A DNA stretch of 64,000 bases from DATGKG01 sp963783145 (GTDB lineage: Bacteria; Desulfobacterota; Binatia; Binatales; Binataceae): the NCBI GenBank assembly GCA_963783145.1, contig CAWAMM010000006.1, forward strand, positions 1-64,000, given 5' to 3'. Position 1 is the first letter of the stretch, and each line of letters begins with the position of its first letter. A program made the position numbers and the translations under genes. Under the pieces are notes generated by a model, which worked only from the letters and a program-made list of their open reading frames with translations, was not told the DNA's origin and did no database searches. Positions 21,537-29,107 of this stretch are shown here, one piece after another.

Positions 21537-22460
21537 ATGCTGCTGCGGATTTCTCATACCACGCGCTTTGCCTACGACGCTCCCGCCTACCAGTCTCACA
21601 ATGAAGTCCGGATGCGGCCGGTCGATAGCGCCGCGCAAAAATGCCTCGAGTTCGTGCTCGAAGTCGAGCCGCCGGCCTCGATGTTCGAGTTCGACGACTT
21701 TTACGGCAACCGCGTCCATTCGTTTTCGATCTACCCGCAGCACGACGTACTGCAGATAACATCGCGTTCGCTGGTGCAATGCATCGAGGAGCAGCCGCCG
21801 TCGGCGCCGACGATTTCGTTCGAAGAATTTCTCACCGATGATCGCGCGCGGGTGCAGACCGAATACGATTTTCTCGGCGCCAGCCCCTACGTGCCGTTCA
21901 GCGAGCGGGTGAAGAAGTTTTTTTGGATCGCGCGTCCCGGCCGGACCGACGATGTAGGCGCGTACGTGCAGCAGATCGTCGCGTTCGTGCGCGACCAGTT
22001 CAGCTATGAGCCCGGCGTGACCCGGGTACATTCGACGGTCGATGAGGTCCTGACCATCGGCGCCGGCGTGTGCCAGGACTTCGCGCATCTTACCATCGCA
22101 GTGCTCAGACTTGCGGGAGTGCCCGCGCGATATGTATCCGGCTACCTGGCACCGCCGCCGAGTTCGTCGCAGAAGCTGCCGATCGAATCGCAAGCCAGTC
22201 ACGCGTGGATCGAAGCTCAGGTGCCCGGCCAGGGATGGGCGGGCTTCGATCCGACCCACGGATGCCGCACCGACACGCGCCACATCAAGGTGGCAATCGG
22301 GCGCGACTATTCCGACGTGACTCCGCTACGCGGGGTATATCGAAGTTTTGGCAAGAAGCAGACGATGACCGTGGATTTGAAACTGGAGCGCGAGACTTCA
22401 ACGCAATCGCAAAGCCAAAGCGGTCAGAAGCAGAGTCAGAAGCAATACTCGCAGCAGTAA
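21537..22460 (+). CDS. Transglutaminase-like protein (COG1305)
   Basis: A 307-residue protein with the bacterial transglutaminase N-terminal domain (MLLRISHTTRFAYDAPAYQSHNEVRMRP) and a papain-like catalytic core. The triad is visible: Cys in GAGVCQDFAHL, His in SQASHAWIEAQV and Asp in GWAGFDPTHGC. Members act as proteases or amidases. It is the third gene of the COG2308-COG2307-COG1305 trio, 27 bp after the alpha-E gene. The Gln/Ser-rich tail (from STQSQSQSG) is low complexity and probably disordered. Confidence 0.92.
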   Translation: MLLRISHTTRFAYDAPAYQSHNEVRMRPVDSAAQKCLEFVLEVEPPASMFEFDDFYGNRVHSFSIYPQHDVLQITSRSLVQCIEEQPPSAPTISFEEFLTDDRARVQTEYDFLGASPYVPFSERVKKFFWIARPGRTDDVGAYVQQIVAFVRDQFSYEPGVTRVHSTVDEVLTIGAGVCQDFAHLTIAVLRLAGVPARYVSGYLAPPPSSSQKLPIESQASHAWIEAQVPGQGWAGFDPTHGCRTDTRHIKVAIGRDYSDVTPLRGVYRSFGKKQTMTVDLKLERETSTQSQSQSGQKQSQKQYSQQ

Positions 22461-22490
22461 ATCGCTGCCCGGCGTATTTTTACGGCGTGT

Positions 22491-22657
22491 AAAGTGAGGC
22501 CCGAAGGGGGCGCGGAGCGCCGCGCCGCAGGCGCCCCGAGGCGGAGCGAAGCGTAGTCGAGGGATTGAGTTTCACGATGTCGAAAGTGAGGCCCAAAGGG
22601 GGCGCGCAGCGCCGCGCCGCAGGCGCCCCGAGGCGGAGCGAAGCGTAGTCGAGGGAT
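22491..22657. repeat. Two near-identical 75-bp repeats in tandem
   Basis: Copy one spans 22491-22566 and copy two 22583-22657, separated by 16 bases. Both run from AAAGTGAGGCCC through GGGGGCGC, GCGCCGCGCCGCAGGCGCC and GAGGCGGAGCGAAGCGTAG to GTCGAGGGAT, with only three or four differences. Each can fold through the GGCGC/GCGCC segments. A third, inverted and more diverged copy lies at 27805. This is a dispersed intergenic repeat of this genome. Confidence 0.85.
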
Positions 22658-22663
22658 CTTAAA

Positions 22664-23812
22664 ATGACTAATGATCGCGACTATCGACTCGACTTCTGCC
22701 GCGGCCTCGCGCTGATTCTTATCTTCATCGATCACGTGCCCGGCAATCCTGCTTCGCTGTGGACGCTGCGCAAATGGGCGTTTTGCGATGCGGCCGAAGT
22801 GTTCGTGCTCATCTCGGGAATCTCGTCGTATCTCGCCTACGGCTCGAAGCTCGACAAATTCGGCTTCAAAGGATGCTGCCGGGCGGTCGCAAAACGGCTG
22901 GGCAGGATCTATGGCGCGCACCTGTTACTTTTCATCAGCGCGGCCTTATTCGTGCGCCTCGCGGCGGTTTATTTCGCGCGCGTCGACTATGTGGATTTTC
23001 TGCAGGTGAAGCATCTGTTCGCTGATCCACGCCATTACATCCCCGCCGCGCTGACGCTTTCGTATCTCCCCAAGTACCTCGATATCCTGCCGCTCTACCT
23101 GGTCCTGCTGGCCGCGGCGCCGGCGATCATTTACGTGGTGAAACGCGACCCGTGGCTCGCGCTGATCCTGTCGGCGTTGGTGTACGCGATGGTTCGGATG
23201 ACTGGTTTCAACCTGAGCGCGGGTCATGACGGGCTGGGATGGAACTTCAATCCGTTCGCATGGCAGTTCCTCTATACGATCGGAATCGTGGTCGGCCATT
23301 TCAGCAAGGTCGGCATCGAGGCCGACAGCTTTCACTATCGTCATCAATGGGCATGGCTGACGCTGGCGGGCGGCTTCGTGATATTCGCCTTGCTCGCGGC
23401 CGCGCCGTGGAGCGGCAGCGAGGAGAGCCGAGCGCTGTTCAATCTGTATCTGTGGCCCGCGGAGAAAACCTTCCTGTCACCGCTGCGCGTCGCTAATGTG
23501 GTGGCGTTGCTCTATCTGTTCGTGTTCTTTGTGCCGAAGCAGGCGAAATTCTTTTCCACTCGCGCCGCGAGCCTTTTCCTCGCATGCGGACGCAACTCGC
23601 TGCCGGTATATGGGGTCGGGGTGGTGTTGAGCTGCGCGGGATATGTGGCGCTATCCGAGATTGACGCAACCAACATGGCCTCGCTTGGAGTCAATGTGCT
23701 GGGCATCTTGAGCCTCTTCACGCTAGCTTATGTGCTGGATTGGCGACGCAAAAATTCCCGGACGTCTGAAGAGGGATACGCCTCGGCGTCGGCGCGAAAC
23801 CTGGTCGCCTAG
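22664..23812 (+). CDS. OpgC-like membrane acyltransferase family protein
   Basis: A 382-residue protein with about ten transmembrane helices. The N terminus DYRLDFCRGLALILIFIDHVPGNPASLWT matches the OpgC family pattern (R-x-x-x-D-x-x-R-G-[LW]-A-L-[LI]-x-I-F-x-[DN]-H), and CDAAEVFVLISGISS matches the next conserved block. OpgC adds succinyl groups to periplasmic glucans in other bacteria; many homologues have unknown substrates. No opgG or opgH gene lies near, so the substrate is open. The start follows the tandem repeat by only six bases, which leaves little room for a separate promoter. Confidence 0.88.
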   Translation: MTNDRDYRLDFCRGLALILIFIDHVPGNPASLWTLRKWAFCDAAEVFVLISGISSYLAYGSKLDKFGFKGCCRAVAKRLGRIYGAHLLLFISAALFVRLAAVYFARVDYVDFLQVKHLFADPRHYIPAALTLSYLPKYLDILPLYLVLLAAAPAIIYVVKRDPWLALILSALVYAMVRMTGFNLSAGHDGLGWNFNPFAWQFLYTIGIVVGHFSKVGIEADSFHYRHQWAWLTLAGGFVIFALLAAAPWSGSEESRALFNLYLWPAEKTFLSPLRVANVVALLYLFVFFVPKQAKFFSTRAASLFLACGRNSLPVYGVGVVLSCAGYVALSEIDATNMASLGVNVLGILSLFTLAYVLDWRRKNSRTSEEGYASASARNLVA

Positions 23813-23932
23813 CATATGTCGAGGACATCCTCGCGATTTGAATCGAATATCCGCGACTTCCTCACTGACGTCGCTCATCGACGCGGTTAGTCTTGACGCG
23901 CCATATGCGCCAGCGCGAGGAAAATCCCGGGA

Positions 23933-24306
23933 ATTGAAAGAGAAGAACCCAGACAAAACACCAAGACACCAAGGTAGGACGAGTGGCGCTCGTTTATTGG
24001 GCGCAGGATCAAGAAGTCGAGGCCTCGGAATCAGCCAGCAGATGCGGGCCGCAGCGGCCCTTCTCGAACACCAAGGGAAGATCAAGAAGAAAAGATTTCC
24101 GAACTGGACGCGGGTCCGGTTAACGGTCTCCTTTTTTGAAATTCTCTTCTTGATCCCAACCTGGTGTACGAGAAGGGCCGCTGCGGCCCGCATCTGCCTG
24201 GCCTGCTCTTTGGCCGCGATTCCTTGATCCCGCGCCTACTAAGCGCACGCTCTCATCCTAACTTGGTGTCTTGATGTTTTGTCTGGGGTCTTCTCTCTTC
24301 CTCAAT
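23933..24306. repeat. 374-bp giant imperfect inverted repeat (MITE-like or long hairpin RNA)
   Basis: The left arm (23933-24099) and right arm (24138-24306) are reverse complements along nearly their whole length, around a 38-bp centre. Long identical blocks include CCAGACAAAACA, CAAGACACCAAG and AGATGCGGGCCGCAGCGGCC, plus CCTTCTCG, ATCAAGAAG and an ATTGA end. There is no transposase gene or plausible ORF. Transcribed, it would form one hairpin about 165 bp long. It occupies most of the 600-bp gap between the OpgC-like and MgtC genes. Confidence 0.9.
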
Positions 24307-24411
24307 GAGCACTTGAGCGTTTAGAAAGCTAAATCTTGAGTGAATTCAACACTGGCCCATAGAAGGAGCTGCTGATCGGAAGAGACCTATCCTGGCTGTC
24401 TGACGCCTGAG

Positions 24412-25686
24412 CTAACGCCAAATCCACGCCACGACCCCGCCGCCCGCAAGCGCCACCAGCAGCGGAATCCATACCAGCAGCGAAGCGCGCAGGCCCGCGA
24501 GGAAGGTCATCAGCGCGGGTTTCACCAGCGTGTTTACACCCGCGGCAATCAACATCGCTATCGTGGCGACGGCGAGGTCGACCTGCTTCTGCGCCACCAT
24601 TGACGAGACCGACAGCGTGATCGGGGCCGCATCGGCAAGCCCGGAAATCGCGGCGAAGGTGAACAGTCCGTTGTTACCGAGCATGGTCTGCGCGGCTCGG
24701 CTGGCCAGCATGATGGTGGTAAGCAGCAGACCGAATTTCAGCGCGAACCATAGATCCAGAGGATTCCGGGTCCGCAGGTCGTGGGTTTTCTGCGCCCGCT
24801 CGATATGGCGCGAGTGCCACGCGAACCATCCGGCAGCCGCAAGTGTCAGGACGGTGGCGACCGTAAACGCCGGCGTCGCGGCGAGCGCCAAGTCCGGCGT
24901 CAGCACTGCGGCGAGGATGAGCAGGCGCGGGAACATGATTGCGGACGCCGCCAGGATGGCGGCCGCGACCACTTCGCGTTCCTGCTTTCGTTCACGTGCG
25001 ATCGGCGACAGTGTCAACGTCACCGCAGTTGAAGACGTCATCCCGCCGAAGAGTCCGGTGACGATCATCCCTCGCTCTTCGCCGAGAAATTTGTTGGCGA
25101 AGTACCCGACGTATGAAATGGCCGCAATCAGCACCACCATCCACCAAATCTGGTACGGATTCAGCGCATGCCAGGGGTCGAGGGCGCGATCGGGCAGGAT
25201 TGGAAGCACCACCACGGTTATCAGCAGCAGCCGCATCGTCGCGTTAAGTTCCTCGTGCTCGATGTGCGCGACCAGGCTATGCAGTTCGATGCGGAAACCG
25301 AGAATGGTCGCGACCACGACCGTCACCGACGAGGCGATCGCGAGATGTCCGAGCCCTGCTATCGCGCCCAGGCTGAAGGTGACCAGTGCCGCGATCGGGG
25401 TAGTGATACTGATGTCGGTCGAGTCGCGAGTGGCGCGCCAGTATCCGATGCCCATCAGCAGCGCGACGGCCAGGATCGCGGCGGCGAGAAAAACATCGTA
25501 GTGGGGACTTCCGAGCTGGACCGCGACTGCGCCGAGCAGCGAGATTAGACCGAAAGTGCGCAAACCCGCGACGCGGCCGCCTTCCGGAAGCTGGCGATAC
25601 TCCCACCCGCGCTCCAGCCCCATCAGCAGTCCGATCGCGAGCGCGACGGCCAGGCGGCCCAGCAGATGTGCGTCTTGGGGTGTCAT
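24412..25686 (-). CDS. MgtC/DUF4010 family membrane protein
   Basis: A 424-residue protein of about twelve transmembrane helices. The first 130 residues are the MgtC/SapB domain (RLAVALAIGLLMGLERGWEYR, GLRTFGLISLLGAVA) and the rest is DUF4010 (EERGMIVTGLFGGMTSSTAVTLTLSPIARE and ISGLADAAPITLSVSSM). The fused form is common; MgtC proteins affect growth in low magnesium and control of ATP synthase, but this fused family has no settled role. The stop lies 9 bp from the start side of nothing else; the RMD1-like gene is only 9 bp downstream of its start on the same strand and probably precedes it in one transcript. Confidence 0.88.
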   Translation of the reverse strand: MTPQDAHLLGRLAVALAIGLLMGLERGWEYRQLPEGGRVAGLRTFGLISLLGAVAVQLGSPHYDVFLAAAILAVALLMGIGYWRATRDSTDISITTPIAALVTFSLGAIAGLGHLAIASSVTVVVATILGFRIELHSLVAHIEHEELNATMRLLLITVVVLPILPDRALDPWHALNPYQIWWMVVLIAAISYVGYFANKFLGEERGMIVTGLFGGMTSSTAVTLTLSPIARERKQEREVVAAAILAASAIMFPRLLILAAVLTPDLALAATPAFTVATVLTLAAAGWFAWHSRHIERAQKTHDLRTRNPLDLWFALKFGLLLTTIMLASRAAQTMLGNNGLFTFAAISGLADAAPITLSVSSMVAQKQVDLAVATIAMLIAAGVNTLVKPALMTFLAGLRASLLVWIPLLVALAGGGVVAWIWR

Positions 25687-25695
25687 GACTGCTGG

Positions 25696-26481
25696 TTATT
25701 TGATGAATGGCGCGGCGGCGAAGACGATCTCGATCAAGATTAGCACCGCTACCACGATTTCGAGGGTTATCAAACGCCGATCGCGCGCCACGTCGAGTAC
25801 CAGTTCGAGCGCCTCCTGGATGCTGCGCAGCTTGGATTCCAGCGCGGCGTAGCGATCGACCAGATCAAACTCGGCGCGCAGGTCATCATAGATACGATCC
25901 ATCGCGGGGTCGTCCCAGGTCGCATCGGGTTTGTCGAGCAGATGCAGAATCGAAAGGACTTCGGTGCGGGTCGTGATCGCCTCGCCGATGAAGCGATGAA
26001 GCGGACGGGTGCTATAGGGCACGGTGCCTTTCTTTTCGAGGCGGTCGACCAGCACGTTGGTGCGCTCGAACAGCGCCTCGACGATGCGCTCGTAGTATTC
26101 CATCGCGGCGCTCTGAGCCATCGTGAGCGCGACGATCGCCGCGCGCCCGGGCGTGAAGCGATCGACATGCAGAGTGCCATCCTGGATGCCGGTGGCGAAG
26201 GAGGGATCCTCGAGCACCGCGTAATCCTCGCGGATCACCTGCGCGGTCAGGCCGGGGCGCGCCTTATGGAGGCGCTTGAGCTCGGAATCGCGCCGCTCGG
26301 GCGGAACATCGTGCATGACGACGGCGCCGAACGGGTAGATATAGAGGCCGCCGTCGTCATCGACGGGGATGTAGAGCTCGTGCGGCGAGACGCGCGCGCT
26401 GGGAAAACTGGGCGCGAGCGCGCGCAGGGAGAGATTTTCCACGAATGCGATGGCGTAAAATTGATGGATTCGAGGCGGCAC
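25696..26481 (-). CDS. RMD1/DUF155 family protein
   Basis: A 261-residue protein with the DUF155 pattern: LYIYPFGAVVMHDVPPERRDSEL, then FALAHAL-like TPGRAAIVALTMAQSAAMEYYE, and KLRSIQEALELVLDVARDRRLITLEIVVAVLILIEI, which forms a single C-terminal membrane helix. Eukaryotic relatives (yeast Rmd1, human RMND1) act in mitochondrial translation or membrane processes; the bacterial function is unknown. The gene lies immediately upstream of the MgtC/DUF4010 gene (9-bp gap), so the two are co-transcribed, with this one first. Confidence 0.85.
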   Translation of the reverse strand: MPPRIHQFYAIAFVENLSLRALAPSFPSARVSPHELYIPVDDDGGLYIYPFGAVVMHDVPPERRDSELKRLHKARPGLTAQVIREDYAVLEDPSFATGIQDGTLHVDRFTPGRAAIVALTMAQSAAMEYYERIVEALFERTNVLVDRLEKKGTVPYSTRPLHRFIGEAITTRTEVLSILHLLDKPDATWDDPAMDRIYDDLRAEFDLVDRYAALESKLRSIQEALELVLDVARDRRLITLEIVVAVLILIEIVFAAAPFIK

Positions 26482-26655
26482 GGCATCGGCATCGTAGCCG
26501 AGAAGCGCGAGATAGTCTCCTCGGGGGATTTAACCAAATCGCAATGCCGCGTTGAATCGCGCAACATTAAGCCTGGCTAGCGATGGAGGCGCAGTTAAAG
26601 CGGCATTACCATGGGGTGGGCGTGACCCGAGGTGCGCCTGCCTCTTTTTTAGGCA

Positions 26656-27447
26656 TCAGCGGCCGGTGAATTTCGCCTCGCGCTTCTCGAGGAAGGCCTT
26701 GATGCCCTCGGCGACATCTTGCGATTTGAACAACAACATCAACTGCATCAGCACATGATGGGTATGTGACTCGAAGTCTTCGCTGAGGCCGTGGCGGAAG
26801 AGGCGCTTCATCGCGCGAATGGCGAGGGGAGCGTTGCCGGCAATTTTTTCCGCCCACGTATGCGCTTCGGTCATCAGCGCGTCGTGCGCGACCACCTTGT
26901 TGACGAGGCCCAGTTCGAGCGCACGGTCGGGCGAAATCTCCTCGGCGATGAAACCGATTTCGCATGCGCGTGCCCATCCGATCAGGCGCGGTAGATACCA
27001 GGTCCCGCCGCTTTCGGGCACGATGCCGCGTTTGGCGAACGCCGGCGCGAGTTTGGCGCGATCGCTGATAAGCCGCATGTCGCATCCGAGCGCGAGGTCG
27101 AAGCCATAACCTGCGGCCGGCCCATTAATCGCGCAAATCACTGGGACATCGATGCGATTGAGGGTGACAGTCGGAATTTCAAGCGTGCTGATGTGCGATG
27201 CGCCGCCGCCCGCGAGGGAGCCGCCGAGGCCTTTCCCCGCCGCGGTATCTTTCAGATCGAGTCCGCTGCAAAATCCCCGACCCTCGCCGGTCAAGATGAT
27301 GGCGCGGACCTGCGGATCCTTGTCGAATTCCGCGAGGCTGGTACCCAACGCGGTCAGCATCTCGGTGCTGATGGCATTCATCCGGTCCGGCCGATTCAGT
27401 TTTATTACTGCGACGTGGTTTTGTTTTTCGCAAACGAGATCGCTCAT
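26656..27447 (-). CDS. Enoyl-CoA hydratase/isomerase family protein
   Basis: A 263-residue crotonase-fold protein. Oxyanion-hole segments are GRGFCSGLDLKDTAA and NGPAAGYGFDLALGCDMRL; the conserved position that carries one catalytic Glu in hydratases reads GIVPESGGTWYLPRLIG, with the glutamate kept. It may hydrate or isomerise enoyl-CoA esters; the exact substrate cannot be told. The ATG at 27447 (MSDLVCEKQNHV) has a GAGGGA ribosome-binding site. Longer readings to 27522 would pass through a terminator hairpin, so I reject them. It stands alone on its transcript. Confidence 0.9.
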   Translation of the reverse strand: MSDLVCEKQNHVAVIKLNRPDRMNAISTEMLTALGTSLAEFDKDPQVRAIILTGEGRGFCSGLDLKDTAAGKGLGGSLAGGGASHISTLEIPTVTLNRIDVPVICAINGPAAGYGFDLALGCDMRLISDRAKLAPAFAKRGIVPESGGTWYLPRLIGWARACEIGFIAEEISPDRALELGLVNKVVAHDALMTEAHTWAEKIAGNAPLAIRAMKRLFRHGLSEDFESHTHHVLMQLMLLFKSQDVAEGIKAFLEKREAKFTGR

Positions 27448-27508
27448 CGATGTTCCCTCAGACATCGAGAGTATCGCGCGCGAATCGTTCGTCACAGGTC
27501 CGAGCTGA

Positions 27509-27550
27509 AAAAAACGGCCCACCGATCACGCGATCGGCAGGCCGTTTTCC
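27509..27550 (-). terminator. Symmetric hairpin terminator after the csbD-like gene
   Basis: AAAACGGCC and GGCCGTTTT form the outer stem and CCGATC/GATCGG the inner stem, separated by symmetric CA mismatches and an ACGC loop. A run of A on the plus strand gives a T run at the end of the reverse-strand transcript. It lies 26 bp past the csbD-like stop. Confidence 0.85.
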
Positions 27551-27575
27551 AATGAAGCCTAACGATGGCCTAAGA

Positions 27576-27785
27576 TTACGGCCGGTTTTCCTTTTCATCC
27601 ATATAGCGATCGAAGAATTTCTGGATTTCTTCCTTCTTCTCGCCGGTCCTTTCCTGAATACGGCCCATCATCTTGTCGATATGGCCCTCGCCGTACATCA
27701 AATCATCATCGGTTAGCTTGCCCCACTTCTTTTTGAGCTCGCCTTTGATCTGATTCCATTTACCTTTCAAACGATCCTCGTTCAT
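27576..27785 (-). CDS. CsbD family stress-response protein
   Basis: A 69-residue protein beginning MNEDRLKGKWNQIKGELKKKWGKLTDDDL, the exact CsbD pattern (x-G-x-W-x-Q-x-K-G-x-x-K-x-x-W-G-x-L-T-D-D-D), followed by GRIQERTGEKKEEIQKFFD. CsbD proteins are small, charged, general stress proteins of unknown mechanism, often controlled by stress sigma factors. An AAAAGGAGTGCC ribosome-binding site precedes the ATG. It is a single-gene unit with its own terminator. Confidence 0.95.
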   Translation of the reverse strand: MNEDRLKGKWNQIKGELKKKWGKLTDDDLMYGEGHIDKMMGRIQERTGEKKEEIQKFFDRYMDEKENRP

Positions 27786-27804
27786 GTGGCACTCCTTTTA
27801 AGGC

Positions 27805-27877
27805 TTTCCCTCGACTCCGCTTCGCTCCGCCTCGGGTACGGCTGCGCCGTGGCGCTGCGCGCCCCCTTCGGGTCTCG
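27805..27877. repeat. Third, inverted copy of the 75-bp repeat
   Basis: On the reverse strand this reads GAGACCCGAAGGGGGCGCGC ... GAGGCGGAGCGAAGCGGAG ... TCGAGGGAA, matching the copies at 22491 and 22583. It is more diverged in the middle (GCCACGGCGCAGCCGTACC). It lies upstream of the csbD-like gene, between it and the deformylase gene. Confidence 0.8.
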
Positions 27878-28031
27878 TTCCGACGGCTGGCGAGCTAGTT
27901 GAGACATGCCGTTTGGACGAAGGCGGCCGTCGGGGAATTCTATCGCGCGAGGTTTAAGTGCGGGATCGGAATATTTATGACATTTATGCGGCGAGATTTC
28001 GGCATTTGCGCTAACTCGCTACAATCCGCGC

Positions 28032-28604
28032 ATGATTCTGAAAGTCGCGCGCCTCGGTCATCCGGTCATTCGAACCAAAGCTCAACCGGTCGCGGTTGAT
28101 AAGATTAAGACCCACGATTTTCAAAAACTGCTCGACGATATGGTCGAGACGATGCACGAATATATCGGCGTCGGACTTGCCGGGCCGCAGGTGCATCTGC
28201 CGCTGCAAGTCGCGGTGCTCCAAGTCGAGCAGCATCCGCGCTATCCCGACATGCCCTCGGTGCCGCTGACGTATTTGATCAACCCGGTCGTCACAATTCT
28301 CGATGACTCGAAGATCGATGACTTCGAAGGATGCCTCAGCATCCCCGATATGCGGGGACGCGTTCCGCGCTTCAAGAAACTTCACGTCAAGGCGCTCGGG
28401 CGAAATGGCGAGACGCTCGATTTCATCGCCGAGGATTTTCACGCGCGCGTCATCCAGCATGAGACCGATCATCTGAAGGGCGAGGTTTACCTCGATCGGA
28501 TGCCTGACATGCGGACTCTCGCGCATCTGGCGGAATGGCAGCGCTACGTGCTGCCGGAACTGCATCGCCAGAGTGCCAAGGACGAAAAGGACGCGGCGGA
28601 TTAG
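28032..28604 (+). CDS. def: Peptide deformylase
   Basis: A 190-residue enzyme that removes the formyl group from the initiator methionine of new proteins. All three metal and catalytic motifs are present: GVGLAGPQ at residues 46-53 (the GxGLAAxQ motif with Gly at the variable position), EGCLSIP with ligand Cys101, and QHETDHLKG with ligands His143 and His147 and catalytic Glu144. The usual partner gene fmt is not adjacent. An extended segment of about 20 residues before EGCLS (LQVEQHPRYPDMPSVPL) is longer than in E. coli, as in many other bacteria. Confidence 0.96.
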   Translation: MILKVARLGHPVIRTKAQPVAVDKIKTHDFQKLLDDMVETMHEYIGVGLAGPQVHLPLQVAVLQVEQHPRYPDMPSVPLTYLINPVVTILDDSKIDDFEGCLSIPDMRGRVPRFKKLHVKALGRNGETLDFIAEDFHARVIQHETDHLKGEVYLDRMPDMRTLAHLAEWQRYVLPELHRQSAKDEKDAAD

Positions 28605-28622
28605 CCTCCTACGGATGAAGCA

Positions 28623-28940
28623 TCATTTAGGAGGATAGGCCAGTTTGAGATCCGGCATTTTGCCGGTGGCTTTGTATCCTGCGATGGCCTTGCTCAAGAC
28701 GTCATTCTGCGCGGCGAGACTGGCCTGCTCAGCCTGAACCTTATCCAGATCGGATTTCATTTTTTCGTTCTCGGCCTTGAGCGTATCGTTCTGCTGCTTC
28801 AGAGTGGCGGTTTGCTGTTGGAGGTCGCTGATCTGCTGCTGATCTTTTTTGTATTCCTCGCCCTGGGTATACCAATTCCAGTAGAAGATTCCGCCCGCGA
28901 TTACAGTAACGACGACGATGGCCCCGATTACTCGTCCCAT
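28623..28940 (-). CDS. Small membrane-anchored coiled-coil protein, 105 aa
   Basis: One N-terminal membrane helix (GAIVVVTVIAGGIFYWNWYT) followed by a coiled coil over residues 30-85 rich in Gln, Lys and Glu with clear heptads (ISDLQQQTATLKQQNDTLKA). The tail is short and ends KLAYPPK. I recognise no family. Similar single-pass coiled-coil proteins act as envelope spacers or division-type scaffolds, but this is only an analogy. It converges on the def gene; the 18-bp gap between the two stops contains half of a weak CCTCCTA/TAGGAGG hairpin. Confidence 0.65.
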   Translation of the reverse strand: MGRVIGAIVVVTVIAGGIFYWNWYTQGEEYKKDQQQISDLQQQTATLKQQNDTLKAENEKMKSDLDKVQAEQASLAAQNDVLSKAIAGYKATGKMPDLKLAYPPK

Positions 28941-29107
28941 CGCATCAGCATAGCTTCGCGCGGAAGGGGTTATAAAGGGAATCGTGACAGCTGAATAAAC
29001 GCAGCAAAATCTGCCAAAGCTTCAACGCCTCGCCTGCTCCGAAAAATTGCTGAAATCTGACATATTAAAGCGCCCGTATTTCAGCATTGGGTTGGAGGCG
29101 CTCGGTG

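Noticed and set aside
23723..24227. Open frames across the giant inverted repeat
   Set aside because: They cross the palindrome arms, have no ribosome-binding site and resemble no protein family.
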